From NCBI RefSeq assembly GCF_000974425.1, contig NZ_CP010429.1:4278001-4342000 (forward strand): a stretch of DNA of 64,000 nucleotides. Reading direction: 5' to 3'. This document shows positions 34,830 through 42,354 of this stretch, piece by piece (the stretch's first letter is position 1; each line of letters begins with the position of its first letter). The translations under genes and the position numbers were made by a program. The DNA comes from Spirosoma radiotolerans. GTDB lineage: Bacteria > Bacteroidota > Bacteroidia > Cytophagales > Spirosomataceae. The notes below the pieces were generated by a model. It did no database searches. It saw only the letters and a program-made list of their open reading frames with translations, and was not told where the DNA came from.

Positions 34830-35591
34830 ATGCTGATCACGCTGCTCGGTACGGGAACATCGTCGGGAGTACCGCTCATTGGCTGTACTTGCGAAGTATG
34901 CCGTTCGGTTGACTTTCGGGACAAACGGCTCCGGACGTCCGTTCACCTGGCGATCGACGGACGTAGTTTTGTCATCGACACCGGCCCCGATTTCCGCCAG
35001 CAAGTCCTTCGGCTCAATTTACAGCAGCTCGACGCGGTTCTGTTTACACACGAACACAAAGACCATACGGCCGGGCTGGACGAAATCAGGGCGTATAATT
35101 TTCGGTCCGGCAAAGATATTCCCGTTTATGGCCGCCCAACGGTACTGGCGCAGCTGCAACGCGAGTTTGCGTATGTATTCGCCGAAAAAAAATATCCTGG
35201 TACGCCCAGCGTTCAGCTAAACGATCTGGCCAACGAGCCTTTCGATGTCCTGGGCGTTCGGTTCACTCCCATTGAAGTGATGCACCATAAACTCCCCGTT
35301 TATGGCTTCCGTGTGGGCGATTTCACGTACCTCACCGATCTGAATTACATTTCTGACGAAGAATTAACCAAGGTTTACGGCACCAAAGTGCTGGTACTGG
35401 ATGCACTGCAGCGCCTACCGCACATTTCTCATTTCACCCTGGATCAGGCCGTTGCTCTTGCCAACCGCGTTGGTGCCGACCGCACCTATTTTGTTCATAT
35501 CAGCCATAAGCTGGGCCTGCATCGGGAAGTCGAGGAGGAACTGCCTCCTCATATTCGGCTGGGCTACGATGGGTTACAGATTACGCTCTAG
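34830..35591 (+). CDS. MBL-fold metallohydrolase, PhnP-like phosphodiesterase
   Basis: 253 residues from the ATG at 34830; an earlier in-frame ATG (34788) lies inside the hairpin loop and is not favoured. Metal motif HEHKDH (H74, H76, D78, H79), plus a Cys set C19, C21, C24 (IGCTCEVC) as in PhnP, which binds a structural zinc. Known: PhnP hydrolyses cyclic phosphodiesters in C-P lyase pathways. No phn genes are near, so a different cyclic phosphate or general phosphodiesterase role is likely. The start abuts a long hairpin, which may restrict translation. Confidence 0.82.
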   Translation: MLITLLGTGTSSGVPLIGCTCEVCRSVDFRDKRLRTSVHLAIDGRSFVIDTGPDFRQQVLRLNLQQLDAVLFTHEHKDHTAGLDEIRAYNFRSGKDIPVYGRPTVLAQLQREFAYVFAEKKYPGTPSVQLNDLANEPFDVLGVRFTPIEVMHHKLPVYGFRVGDFTYLTDLNYISDEELTKVYGTKVLVLDALQRLPHISHFTLDQAVALANRVGADRTYFVHISHKLGLHREVEEELPPHIRLGYDGLQITL

Positions 35592-35658
35592 CCTTAAACA
35601 GTCTCTTAAAACCAATTCCGTCCACGCATCGTTACCCGTTTAGTTTACCTGTTATACG

Positions 35659-36711
35659 ATGCCGACGCTCATAAAGCCTTCCCGTTCCTTTACAGACACG
35701 TTACTGGATCAGTACCGGCAGCAGGGCGATCCTGTTGCTGACGCAGTCATTGCCGCCGTTGTTGAGGCCGATGCAGCCCCTGGCTTACGAGCACTGATGC
35801 ACTGGCTGGCCGACACAAGTGATTTCTCGCTGACGACGCAGCATCCTGCCGTACAGGCTTTTTTTGCGGAGTATGCTCGTATGCCCGACTGGGCGGATAC
35901 GGACCGGATGAAGCGGGGTATGTCCTTTTTCAGGAAACACGCCCAACAGATTGGGCTGACGCTGGGTTTCTTTTCCCTACCTTTTTCCTACCTCGGAGCC
36001 AACGGAGCGCAGGTTTTGTGGCTGACCGAACGAATTAAAAACGACACCACACGCCGATTGCAGGAAACCGGCGAATGGGTGTTTGCGGTCAACAATCCCA
36101 AGGAATGGGTATCTAAACAGGCCATAAGCCGGACACAGAAAATCCGACTGATTCACGCAGGAGCCCGCTGGTTTTCCCTGCACTCAAAACGCTGGGATAT
36201 GGCCTGGGGCTATCCGGTCAATCAGGAAGATATGGCCGGTACCAACCTGGCGTTTTCGTATATTGTGCTGCTAGGCTTACGAAAACTGAACGTTTCCATG
36301 ACCGAGCAGGAAGAAGAAGACTATCTGCATCATGTTAATGTGGTCGGCTATTTTAATGGCGTTTCTGAAGAACTCATGCCCCGGAACCTGCGCGAAGCCT
36401 ATAACCTGGGCAATGCAATTGCCCGGCGGCAGTTTGCGCCCTCCGAAGCAGGTGTGGGTCTGACCCGCTCGTTATTGAACGCCGTAGCGGCTGGGATCGG
36501 AGCGGCTCAAGCGTCGCCCGCAGCAGGCCAAGCGAGCGTCGGTAAGCCAATGGCAGCAGGCTCCGAAACCATTCGGAACCTGGCAGCGGGTGAAATGCGT
36601 TTCTTCCTGGGCGACCAGTACGCCGATTGGCTTGGTATTCCCAACGCGCCAGTCGAAAAGCGGTTAGCCGGATTACTAAACCGCCTGCCCATTTTTCCGA
36701 ACAGGTTTTAA
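35659..36711 (+). CDS. DUF2236 / MpaB-type haem oxygenase family protein
   Basis: 350 residues without a signal peptide. The central segment RTQKIRLIHAGARWFSL contains the His typical of the latex-clearing protein / MpaB family, which binds haem b; upstream FFSLPFSYLGANGAQVL and downstream NQEDMAGTNLAFSYIVL also fit. Known: related proteins cleave polyisoprene or prenyl side chains. Substrate here unknown. It is followed by a degenerate heptad repeat and mnmE. Confidence 0.78.
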   Translation: MPTLIKPSRSFTDTLLDQYRQQGDPVADAVIAAVVEADAAPGLRALMHWLADTSDFSLTTQHPAVQAFFAEYARMPDWADTDRMKRGMSFFRKHAQQIGLTLGFFSLPFSYLGANGAQVLWLTERIKNDTTRRLQETGEWVFAVNNPKEWVSKQAISRTQKIRLIHAGARWFSLHSKRWDMAWGYPVNQEDMAGTNLAFSYIVLLGLRKLNVSMTEQEEEDYLHHVNVVGYFNGVSEELMPRNLREAYNLGNAIARRQFAPSEAGVGLTRSLLNAVAAGIGAAQASPAAGQASVGKPMAAGSETIRNLAAGEMRFFLGDQYADWLGIPNAPVEKRLAGLLNRLPIFPNRF

Positions 36712-36718
36712 ATTTGTC

Positions 36719-36803
36719 GTACTCGGTTTACGGTATTCAGTATCCGTCGCTTCCGGTAGGCCAAACCGAAAACCGGTAAACTATAAACCGAAATACTTAT
36801 AAA
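36719..36803. repeat. Degenerate family C element (GGTTTAC/GGTATTC heptads)
   Basis: CGGTTTAC, GGTATTC, AGTATCC on the left and CCGGTAAAC, TATAAACCG on the right form an imperfect inverted pair around CCGGTAGGCC. It fills the gap between the stop at 36711 and the TTG start of mnmE, and resembles the better kept elements at 12991, 46355 and 47993. Confidence 0.5.
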
Positions 36804-36804
36804 C

Positions 36805-38184
36805 TTGTATCAATTAGAACCCATCGCTGCGCTCGCTACTGCGCCAGGCATCGGTGCCATTGCTGTTTTGCGCGTGTCGGGCGAAGGCGCCATCGAATTA
36901 ACCAATCGCCTGTTTAAAGGAAAAGACCTCACCCAACAGGCCAGCCATACAGCTCATTTTGGAACTCTCCGTACCGAAACCGGTGGCATTATCGATGAGG
37001 TTCTGGTAACGATTTTCAGAGCCCCGAAGTCTTTCACGAAAGAAGACGTTGCTGAAATCTCCTGCCATGGGTCGGAGTTCATTATTCAGCAAATTCTGCG
37101 TCGGCTCATGCAGGAGGGTGTTCGCCTGGCACGACCGGGCGAGTTCACACAGCGGGCGTTTCTGAACGGCCAGTTCGACCTTGTACAAGCCGAAGCCGTA
37201 GCTGACCTGATTGCGTCCGACTCAGACGCCAGCCACCGAGCCGCCCTGAATCAGCTGCGCGGTGGTTTCTCCCGGCAACTGAAAGACCTTCGTCAGCAGC
37301 TCATTGATTTCGTCGCGCTGGTTGAACTGGAACTGGATTTTGGTGAGGAAGATGTTGAATTCGCTCACCGCGACAAGCTTCGCCAACTGATGCTCGACAT
37401 ACGCCGTGTACTCCATCCCTTGATCGACTCCTTTTCCACCGGCAACGCGATCAAAAATGGTGTTCCAACGGTCATCATCGGTAAACCCAACGCCGGGAAA
37501 TCCACCTTGCTCAACGCCTTATTAAACGAGGAGAAAGCGATCGTTTCCGACATTCCCGGTACGACCCGCGATGTTATTGAAGATGAACTGTTTCTGGATG
37601 GCATTCGCTTCCGGCTGATTGATACGGCCGGATTACGTCAGGCTACCGACCAGATCGAAGCCATCGGCATTGAACGTACGCAACAGAAAATGCGCGATGC
37701 GGCTCTGGTCGTTTATTTGTTTGACGGCCCAGCCATACGTCCTGACGATCTGGACGAGGTTACTGCTGAATTACACCAGTCGGGGAAACCGTATTTGCTG
37801 GTCGGTAATAAGGCCGATTTGATGACCGAAACCAAGCATGAAGCCTTGAGTCCTATCCTGGCTAACGAACAAGTCATCTGGATTTCGGCGGCCAGACAAA
37901 CGCATCTGGATGACTTAAAGGCGGCTCTCTCGGCTCGCGTGCGTACGGATGCCGCCGTACAAACGGGCAGCGCCGTCGTAACCAACGCGCGCCATTACAA
38001 CCACCTCATCGGTACGGACGATGCCCTTGCCCGCGCCATTGCCGGACTGGATGCCGGCGTCACACCCGACTGGCTGGCTATGGACTTACGCGTGGCCTTA
38101 CAACATTTAGGTGAGTTGACAGGAGAAATAACGACAGACGATTTACTGGACTCGATATTCAGTAAGTTTTGCATTGGCAAGTAG
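36805..38184 (+). CDS. mnmE: tRNA uridine-5-carboxymethylaminomethyl modification GTPase MnmE
   Basis: 459 residues from a TTG at 36805. N-terminal folate-binding domain (IAALATAPGIGAIAVLRVSG), helical domain, and inserted G domain with P-loop GKPNAGKST at 226-234, G3 DTAG and G4 NKAD. C-terminal CIGK motif ends the protein as in all active MnmE. Known: with MnmG it modifies U34 of several tRNAs in a K+-dependent GTPase cycle. Full length. Confidence 0.95.
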   Translation: MYQLEPIAALATAPGIGAIAVLRVSGEGAIELTNRLFKGKDLTQQASHTAHFGTLRTETGGIIDEVLVTIFRAPKSFTKEDVAEISCHGSEFIIQQILRRLMQEGVRLARPGEFTQRAFLNGQFDLVQAEAVADLIASDSDASHRAALNQLRGGFSRQLKDLRQQLIDFVALVELELDFGEEDVEFAHRDKLRQLMLDIRRVLHPLIDSFSTGNAIKNGVPTVIIGKPNAGKSTLLNALLNEEKAIVSDIPGTTRDVIEDELFLDGIRFRLIDTAGLRQATDQIEAIGIERTQQKMRDAALVVYLFDGPAIRPDDLDEVTAELHQSGKPYLLVGNKADLMTETKHEALSPILANEQVIWISAARQTHLDDLKAALSARVRTDAAVQTGSAVVTNARHYNHLIGTDDALARAIAGLDAGVTPDWLAMDLRVALQHLGELTGEITTDDLLDSIFSKFCIGK

Positions 38185-38206
38185 GCAGAAGGCTCTAGTT
38201 TTGTCA

Positions 38207-38235
38207 AGGTAAATGACCTGATCACTCATTTACCT
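38207..38235. terminator. Hairpin after mnmE
   Basis: AGGTAAATGA and TCATTTACCT: perfect ten-base arms, nine-base loop, 23 bases beyond the mnmE stop. Terminator candidate; no long T run. Confidence 0.55.
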
Positions 38236-38283
38236 GTCTGCTTGGTTAACGTGTCTTAACTTGATACTTCTTTTCAGTTGCCT

Positions 38284-38910
38284 ATGCGCCATTTTCTACT
38301 GAATACTTGTTTCTGTTCACTTCTACTCCTGCTTGTCTTAAACGGTACGATTCAGGCTCAAGGGCAATCAACAAAGACGCAGGGACAACCAGCGTCCGAT
38401 TCGACGAAGACGGCCTTTAACTTTAAACAAGCTCCCTGGTACGCCCGATCCGTGCCGTTTTCCATTTACACAGGGGCCGGAAAAACCAGTGATCGGGTAG
38501 CGCAGAATATTGAGATCGGTAAAACATTTGATGTTATTGATCTGGGAATTGCCTTCGGCCGGAATTCCCTCAGACCCGATACCACCCTGTTTCTGGAAGC
38601 CAGGGTAACCATGGATGTAGCGAACTATGGCATCTTCGCCAATGAAATGGCGATTGGTGCGGGCCGCGTTTTCGACTCAAAAGGCAGTTTGATGCTCGAA
38701 TTGACCTACAATATTTTTGCTCAGATTTCACCCAAAGTCGGTTTTGGTATTACGACAGGCTACTACGATTTCAGTAATGACTCGTTCGACAGTTCCAAAA
38801 CGTTCTACGGATTTATCCTGCGGTATGGGCTGCAACGCACTGACTCCGGGGGCATTGTAGGCCTTGCCCGGGGCGGACGCCGGGTACGGGCAAGGCATGT
38901 GCATCGGTAG
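38284..38910 (+). CDS. Hypothetical exported protein, probable outer-membrane beta-barrel
   Basis: 208 residues from the ATG at 38284 (a TTG two codons earlier is possible). Signal peptide (LLNTCFCSLLLLLVLNGTIQAQ). The mature part has repeated beta strands with alternating hydrophobic residues (PFSIYTGAGK, KTFDVIDLGIAFGR, VGFGITTGYYDF, TFYGFILRYGLQ), as in small barrels. The basic tail RGGRRVRARHVHR is odd for a barrel and may be a read-through of an older stop. No family recognised. Confidence 0.6.
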   Translation: MRHFLLNTCFCSLLLLLVLNGTIQAQGQSTKTQGQPASDSTKTAFNFKQAPWYARSVPFSIYTGAGKTSDRVAQNIEIGKTFDVIDLGIAFGRNSLRPDTTLFLEARVTMDVANYGIFANEMAIGAGRVFDSKGSLMLELTYNIFAQISPKVGFGITTGYYDFSNDSFDSSKTFYGFILRYGLQRTDSGGIVGLARGGRRVRARHVHR

Positions 38911-38933
38911 TCATTTACACCGGCAAATATCCC

Positions 38934-39470
38934 TTACGTAAGTTGACCGATTGATAAGGGCACTGGCGGATCAACTTTGTGCGCCTGCAAAGCGAGTTGA
39001 AACCAGGAAACACTGTGCCAGGAACCCATTTTATAACCAATATTGCTATAGGTTCCAATATGAGTAAAAGCCATAGCGCGATGAAACGCTTCGCTCGACG
39101 GGTTCGGGCTGGTGATGCCCGCAAATGCATTGATGTATCCCTGCCGACGCAGGTACGTCAGTAAGGTCGTATAAAGTTGTCGGGCAATGCCTTGCCGATG
39201 ACCGTCGGGGTGCACATACACCGACGTTTCGACCGACCATTGGTAAGCCGTACGGTCGCGGTGCTTCGACGCATACGCGTAGCCCAGCACGCGGCCATCC
39301 AGCTCGGCCACTAAGTACGGAAACTGCGTTTGAATGACCCGAACACGCTCCGAGAACTCAGCCAGCGTCGGCACCTCGTATTCGAACGAAATAACAGAGT
39401 CGGTGATGTAGGGCGCATAAATAGCCAGAATAGCGGGTACATCAGCCAGAGTAGCAAAACGAATTGTCAT
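38934..39470 (-). CDS. GNAT acetyltransferase, phosphinothricin/methionine sulfoximine type
   Basis: 178 residues. The N-terminus MTIRFATLADVPAILAIYAP, the segment ISFEYEVPT and the acetyl-CoA loop HRQGIARQLY, with CoA strand FAGITSPNPSSEAFHRAM, match the Pat/MddA group. Known: these enzymes N-acetylate phosphinothricin-like compounds or methionine sulfoximine. The stop of mgtE upstream is 15 bases away, so the gene is probably co-transcribed with it. Confidence 0.85.
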   Translation of the reverse strand: MTIRFATLADVPAILAIYAPYITDSVISFEYEVPTLAEFSERVRVIQTQFPYLVAELDGRVLGYAYASKHRDRTAYQWSVETSVYVHPDGHRQGIARQLYTTLLTYLRRQGYINAFAGITSPNPSSEAFHRAMAFTHIGTYSNIGYKMGSWHSVSWFQLALQAHKVDPPVPLSIGQLT

Positions 39471-39485
39471 AGCTTTGCCAATATA

Positions 39486-40838
39486 TCAAACTTCGGCTAG
39501 AAGCCACTGGGCAATCATGAAATAAACGCCAATGCCAATCAGGTCATTTGCGGTGGTGATAAATGGTCCTGAGGCTACAGCCGGGTTGATACCTACTTTA
39601 TTGAGCAACAGTGGAGTTACAGTCCCCATGAAGGAGGCCAGCAACACAACCGCCAGTAGCGACGTGGCGACAACGAAAAACAGGCGCGGTTCGCCAATAA
39701 TGAACGTATAGGTGCCCGCAATCAGGCCCACGACCAGGCCATTGATCACCGCCACCATCAGCGTTCGCAACAACCGCCGACCAAGGGTTGTACTCAATCC
39801 CGACGTATCGGCCAGACTTTGCAAGATCAATGAGGAAGTCTGAATGCCGACGTTGCCACCCGTTGACCCAATAATGGGAATGAAGGCAGCCAGAGCGGCA
39901 ATCTTGCCCAGTTCGCTTTGAAAGCCATTAATAACCGTTGCCGCCATCAGGCTGCCCACCGCCCCGGCTACCAGCCAAGGCAACTGTACTTTCGAGCGTC
40001 GCCAAATGTTATCATCTTCTTCTACTTCGCCCGACAGACCGGAAATCACCTGAATATCTTCTTCTGCCTGTTCGGTAATAACGTCCACTACGTCATCAAT
40101 GGTGATCCGGCCCAATAATCGTTGCTGCACATTCACGACCGGAATGGCATCCAGGTCATACTTCTGCATAACCTCGGCCACTTCATCCACGGGTCGGTAG
40201 GTCTCGACAAAAACAATGTCGTCGTCGTAGATATCCGCGATTTTGGCATTCTTTCGGGCAAGCACGATCTTCTTCAGCGAGACCAGTCCAAGCAGTTTAC
40301 CTACATCATCGACTACGTAAACCGCATATACATTTTCGACGTCTTCGGCTTGCTGACGGATCTCTTCAATGCAGGCATTTACGGTCAGGTTGACATTGAT
40401 CCGGATTAACTCCTTCTGCATCAGACTACCTGCTACGCCATCTTCATAATGCAGCAAATCCAGAATGAACCGCGCCTGCTCCCGGTCTTCGAGCAAGCCA
40501 ATGACTTCCTCCCGCACCTGAATGGGCTGCTGGTTCAGTACGTCGACGGCATCGTCGGAGTCCATCTGGTTGATGAACGGGGCAATCTCAGCAGAGGTAA
40601 ACAGCTTGAGCAATGTCGTCCGCTCACTCTGGTCGAGGTTAGCCAGAATTTCGGCGCCAACCGTTTTATCGAGCAGGCTGAGCAGATAATGCGCTGATTC
40701 GGGCGCTAACTCATCCAGAATTCCCGAAATATCGGCCGGATACAGCTCCTCCATCTCCGTCCGAAGCAAGGCATCATCCTCCGCGTCGATAGCTGCCTGG
40801 ATCGTATCAAGATAATCTTTAGTAAGTTCGAACGTCAC
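39486..40838 (-). CDS. mgtE: Magnesium transporter MgtE
   Basis: 450 residues. Soluble N domain (about 1-130; superhelical, ELAPESAHYLLSLLD), two CBS domains (about 135-255) and a five-helix membrane domain (about 285-450; PWLVAGAVGSLMAATVI, PIIGSTGGNVGIQTSS). Known: homodimeric Mg2+ channel gated by Mg2+ binding to the cytoplasmic N-CBS part. No Mg2+ riboswitch is apparent upstream. Confidence 0.94.
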   Translation of the reverse strand: MTFELTKDYLDTIQAAIDAEDDALLRTEMEELYPADISGILDELAPESAHYLLSLLDKTVGAEILANLDQSERTTLLKLFTSAEIAPFINQMDSDDAVDVLNQQPIQVREEVIGLLEDREQARFILDLLHYEDGVAGSLMQKELIRINVNLTVNACIEEIRQQAEDVENVYAVYVVDDVGKLLGLVSLKKIVLARKNAKIADIYDDDIVFVETYRPVDEVAEVMQKYDLDAIPVVNVQQRLLGRITIDDVVDVITEQAEEDIQVISGLSGEVEEDDNIWRRSKVQLPWLVAGAVGSLMAATVINGFQSELGKIAALAAFIPIIGSTGGNVGIQTSSLILQSLADTSGLSTTLGRRLLRTLMVAVINGLVVGLIAGTYTFIIGEPRLFFVVATSLLAVVLLASFMGTVTPLLLNKVGINPAVASGPFITTANDLIGIGVYFMIAQWLLAEV

Positions 40839-40843
40839 GTTTT

Positions 40844-40928
40844 TAAAGAGCGAAAGAGTGAATGAGCGAGAGAGTGATGGTCTGTATTTTATAGTTCTGG
40901 CGACGCGTGTTCACTCATTCATTCTGGC
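40844..40928. repeat. Degenerate family B element between mgtE and rsmA
   Basis: Octad-like GAGCGAAA, GAGTGAAT, GAGCGAGA, GAGTGATG on the left and CACTCATTCATTC on the right, imperfectly complementary. The middle holds TGGCGACGCGTG, related to the GCTGACGCG core. It overlaps the rsmA stop (40919-40921) and starts just upstream of the mgtE ATG. Confidence 0.55.
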
Positions 40929-41734
40929 GTATTCTCGCCCATTAGCTTCGTTAGCGCTACAAACTCCGCCACACTTAGCTGCTCGGCCCGTTTGTCCATG
41001 AAGGGACTGGCGAGGGCAGCCTCCGACGGAGCGAGTGGTTTAAGGGCATTGCGCAGCGTTTTCCGGCGCTGGCTAAAGCCGTGTTTAACAACCTGCGTAA
41101 ACTTCTTCACATCGCAGCCGAGGTCGGTCGTTTTGTTACGCCGAAGGGAAATCACGCCCGAAAAAACCTTCGGGGGCGGGTTAAATACGTCTGGATCAAC
41201 GGTGAACTCATACTTGATGTCATACCAGGCCTGCAACAACACGCTCAAAATTCCGTAATCCTTGTTGCCTGGCCCCGAGGCTACCCGCTGGGCCACTTCG
41301 CGCTGAAACATGCCCACCACTTCGGGTACACGATCACGCATGTCCAGCACCTTGAAAAGAATCTGGGTCGAAATATTATAGGGGAAGTTGCCAATAACGG
41401 CAAAGGGCTCGGTGCTATTGGCTTGTTTGGTCGGCAACAGGTCGGGGCGAATGTTCAGAAAATCAGCCCCCAGAATTCGGCCTTCCAGCGCAGGAACGTG
41501 CTGCTTCAGGTAATCGACCGACTCCCGGTCAATCTCGATAACATAGGTGTCAAGTTTCGTATTTTGAAGTAAGAACTGGGTCAAGACACCCATCCCTGGC
41601 CCAATTTCGAGGACTTTTGTGTAGGGCACTCCGTCAACGCCCGCATGCATCGTCAGCAATTCAGCAATACGTTGGGCAATACTCAGGTCTTTCAGAAAAT
41701 GCTGACCGAGTTCTTTTTTAGGTTTGACGTACAT
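40919..41734 (-). CDS. rsmA: 16S rRNA (adenine1518-N6/adenine1519-N6)-dimethyltransferase
   Basis: 271 residues. Starts with KKELGQHFLKD, then SAM motif I VLEIGPGMGVLTQFL and catalytic GNFPYNIS (NFPY form of the N6-adenine methyltransferase motif IV). C-terminal helical domain ends with RKTLRNALKPL. Known: KsgA/RsmA dimethylates two adjacent adenines of 16S rRNA late in 30S assembly; loss gives kasugamycin resistance. Full length. A TAnnTTTG promoter lies 38 bases upstream. Confidence 0.95.
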   Translation of the reverse strand: MYVKPKKELGQHFLKDLSIAQRIAELLTMHAGVDGVPYTKVLEIGPGMGVLTQFLLQNTKLDTYVIEIDRESVDYLKQHVPALEGRILGADFLNIRPDLLPTKQANSTEPFAVIGNFPYNISTQILFKVLDMRDRVPEVVGMFQREVAQRVASGPGNKDYGILSVLLQAWYDIKYEFTVDPDVFNPPPKVFSGVISLRRNKTTDLGCDVKKFTQVVKHGFSQRRKTLRNALKPLAPSEAALASPFMDKRAEQLSVAEFVALTKLMGENTPE

Positions 41735-41771
41735 AATACCGGCGGATTGGGGCTGTTTTTGTTACCCAACG

Positions 41772-41779
41772 CAAAGGTA
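41772..41779 (-). promoter_or_regulatory. -7 promoter element for rsmA
   Basis: The minus strand reads TACCTTTG, an exact TAnnTTTG match, 38 bases before the rsmA ATG. Confidence 0.55.
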
Positions 41780-41866
41780 CGGGGCAAGGTCTGAATAATT
41801 AGCGGCCACCCGGCTACCGTTTTGTTTATTATTCAGCATGTAACAGAGCTTTAGTGTGGTTTGGTG

Positions 41867-42235
41867 CTATCCTTTTTTGACGTGTTGCTGAATGTCACGA
41901 AGTACCTGGCTTAGATTATCCATAACGGCTGCATTCTGAAAGCGAATAACCTGAATTTCCAGCGTTTCAATGGCTTTCTGCCGCTCTTCATCATTTAATC
42001 GAACCTCGCTGGTTTGGTGTATTTCACCATCTAATTCGATAGCCAGCCGTTCTGAAGGGCAATAGAAATCTAATACGAACAAGCCGATACTGTGCTGTCT
42101 TCTAAACTTCAAGCCTGCTAACTGACTGCCTTTTAGATGTTGCCAAAGTAACTTTTCAGCATCCGTTGCGCCGTTGCATAATTCCTTTCGGATAGATTTC
42201 AGTACGGTAAGGTTATTCAGTTGTCGGTTTCTCAT
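41867..42235 (-). CDS. DUF559 endonuclease-like protein
   Basis: 122 residues, typical of DUF559, a Vsr/PD-(D/E)XK-like family. Core residues: FRRQHSIGLFVLDFYCPSERLAIELDGEIHQ, with Asp in LDFYC and Glu in AIELDG fitting the metal site. Known: DUF559 proteins are widespread in Bacteroidota and cyanobacteria; their role is not settled. It is preceded, within 15 bases, by a perfect 38-base-arm palindrome, an arrangement discussed in the findings. Confidence 0.85.
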   Translation of the reverse strand: MRNRQLNNLTVLKSIRKELCNGATDAEKLLWQHLKGSQLAGLKFRRQHSIGLFVLDFYCPSERLAIELDGEIHQTSEVRLNDEERQKAIETLEIQVIRFQNAAVMDNLSQVLRDIQQHVKKG

Positions 42236-42249
42236 TGCCTTGTGATTAA

Positions 42250-42343
42250 AACCACCCCCAACCCCCTCCTAAAACAGGAGGGGGCTACCCAGAGGGTTAC
42301 TTTTTTAGCCCCCTCCTGTTTTAGGAGGGGGTTGGGGGTGGTT
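42250..42343. repeat. C-rich family D palindrome with perfect 38-base arms
   Basis: Arms at 42250-42287 and 42306-42343 are perfectly complementary; each holds an internal stem CCCCCTCCT/AGGAGGGGG around AAAAC, so each arm can fold alone. Loop 42288-42305 is CCCAGAGGGTTACTTTTT. It lies between the start of the DUF559 gene (42235) and the end of the Ig-like lipoprotein gene (42355). Confidence 0.9.
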
Positions 42344-42354
42344 CGTTTCTTTCC

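Noticed and set aside
40839..40918. Mg2+ riboswitch upstream of mgtE
   Set aside because: The region is an octad hairpin of the dispersed family; no M-box features are seen.
42250..42343. Insertion sequence terminal repeats
   Set aside because: The arms are 18 bases apart with no room for a transposase, and no target-site duplication is visible.
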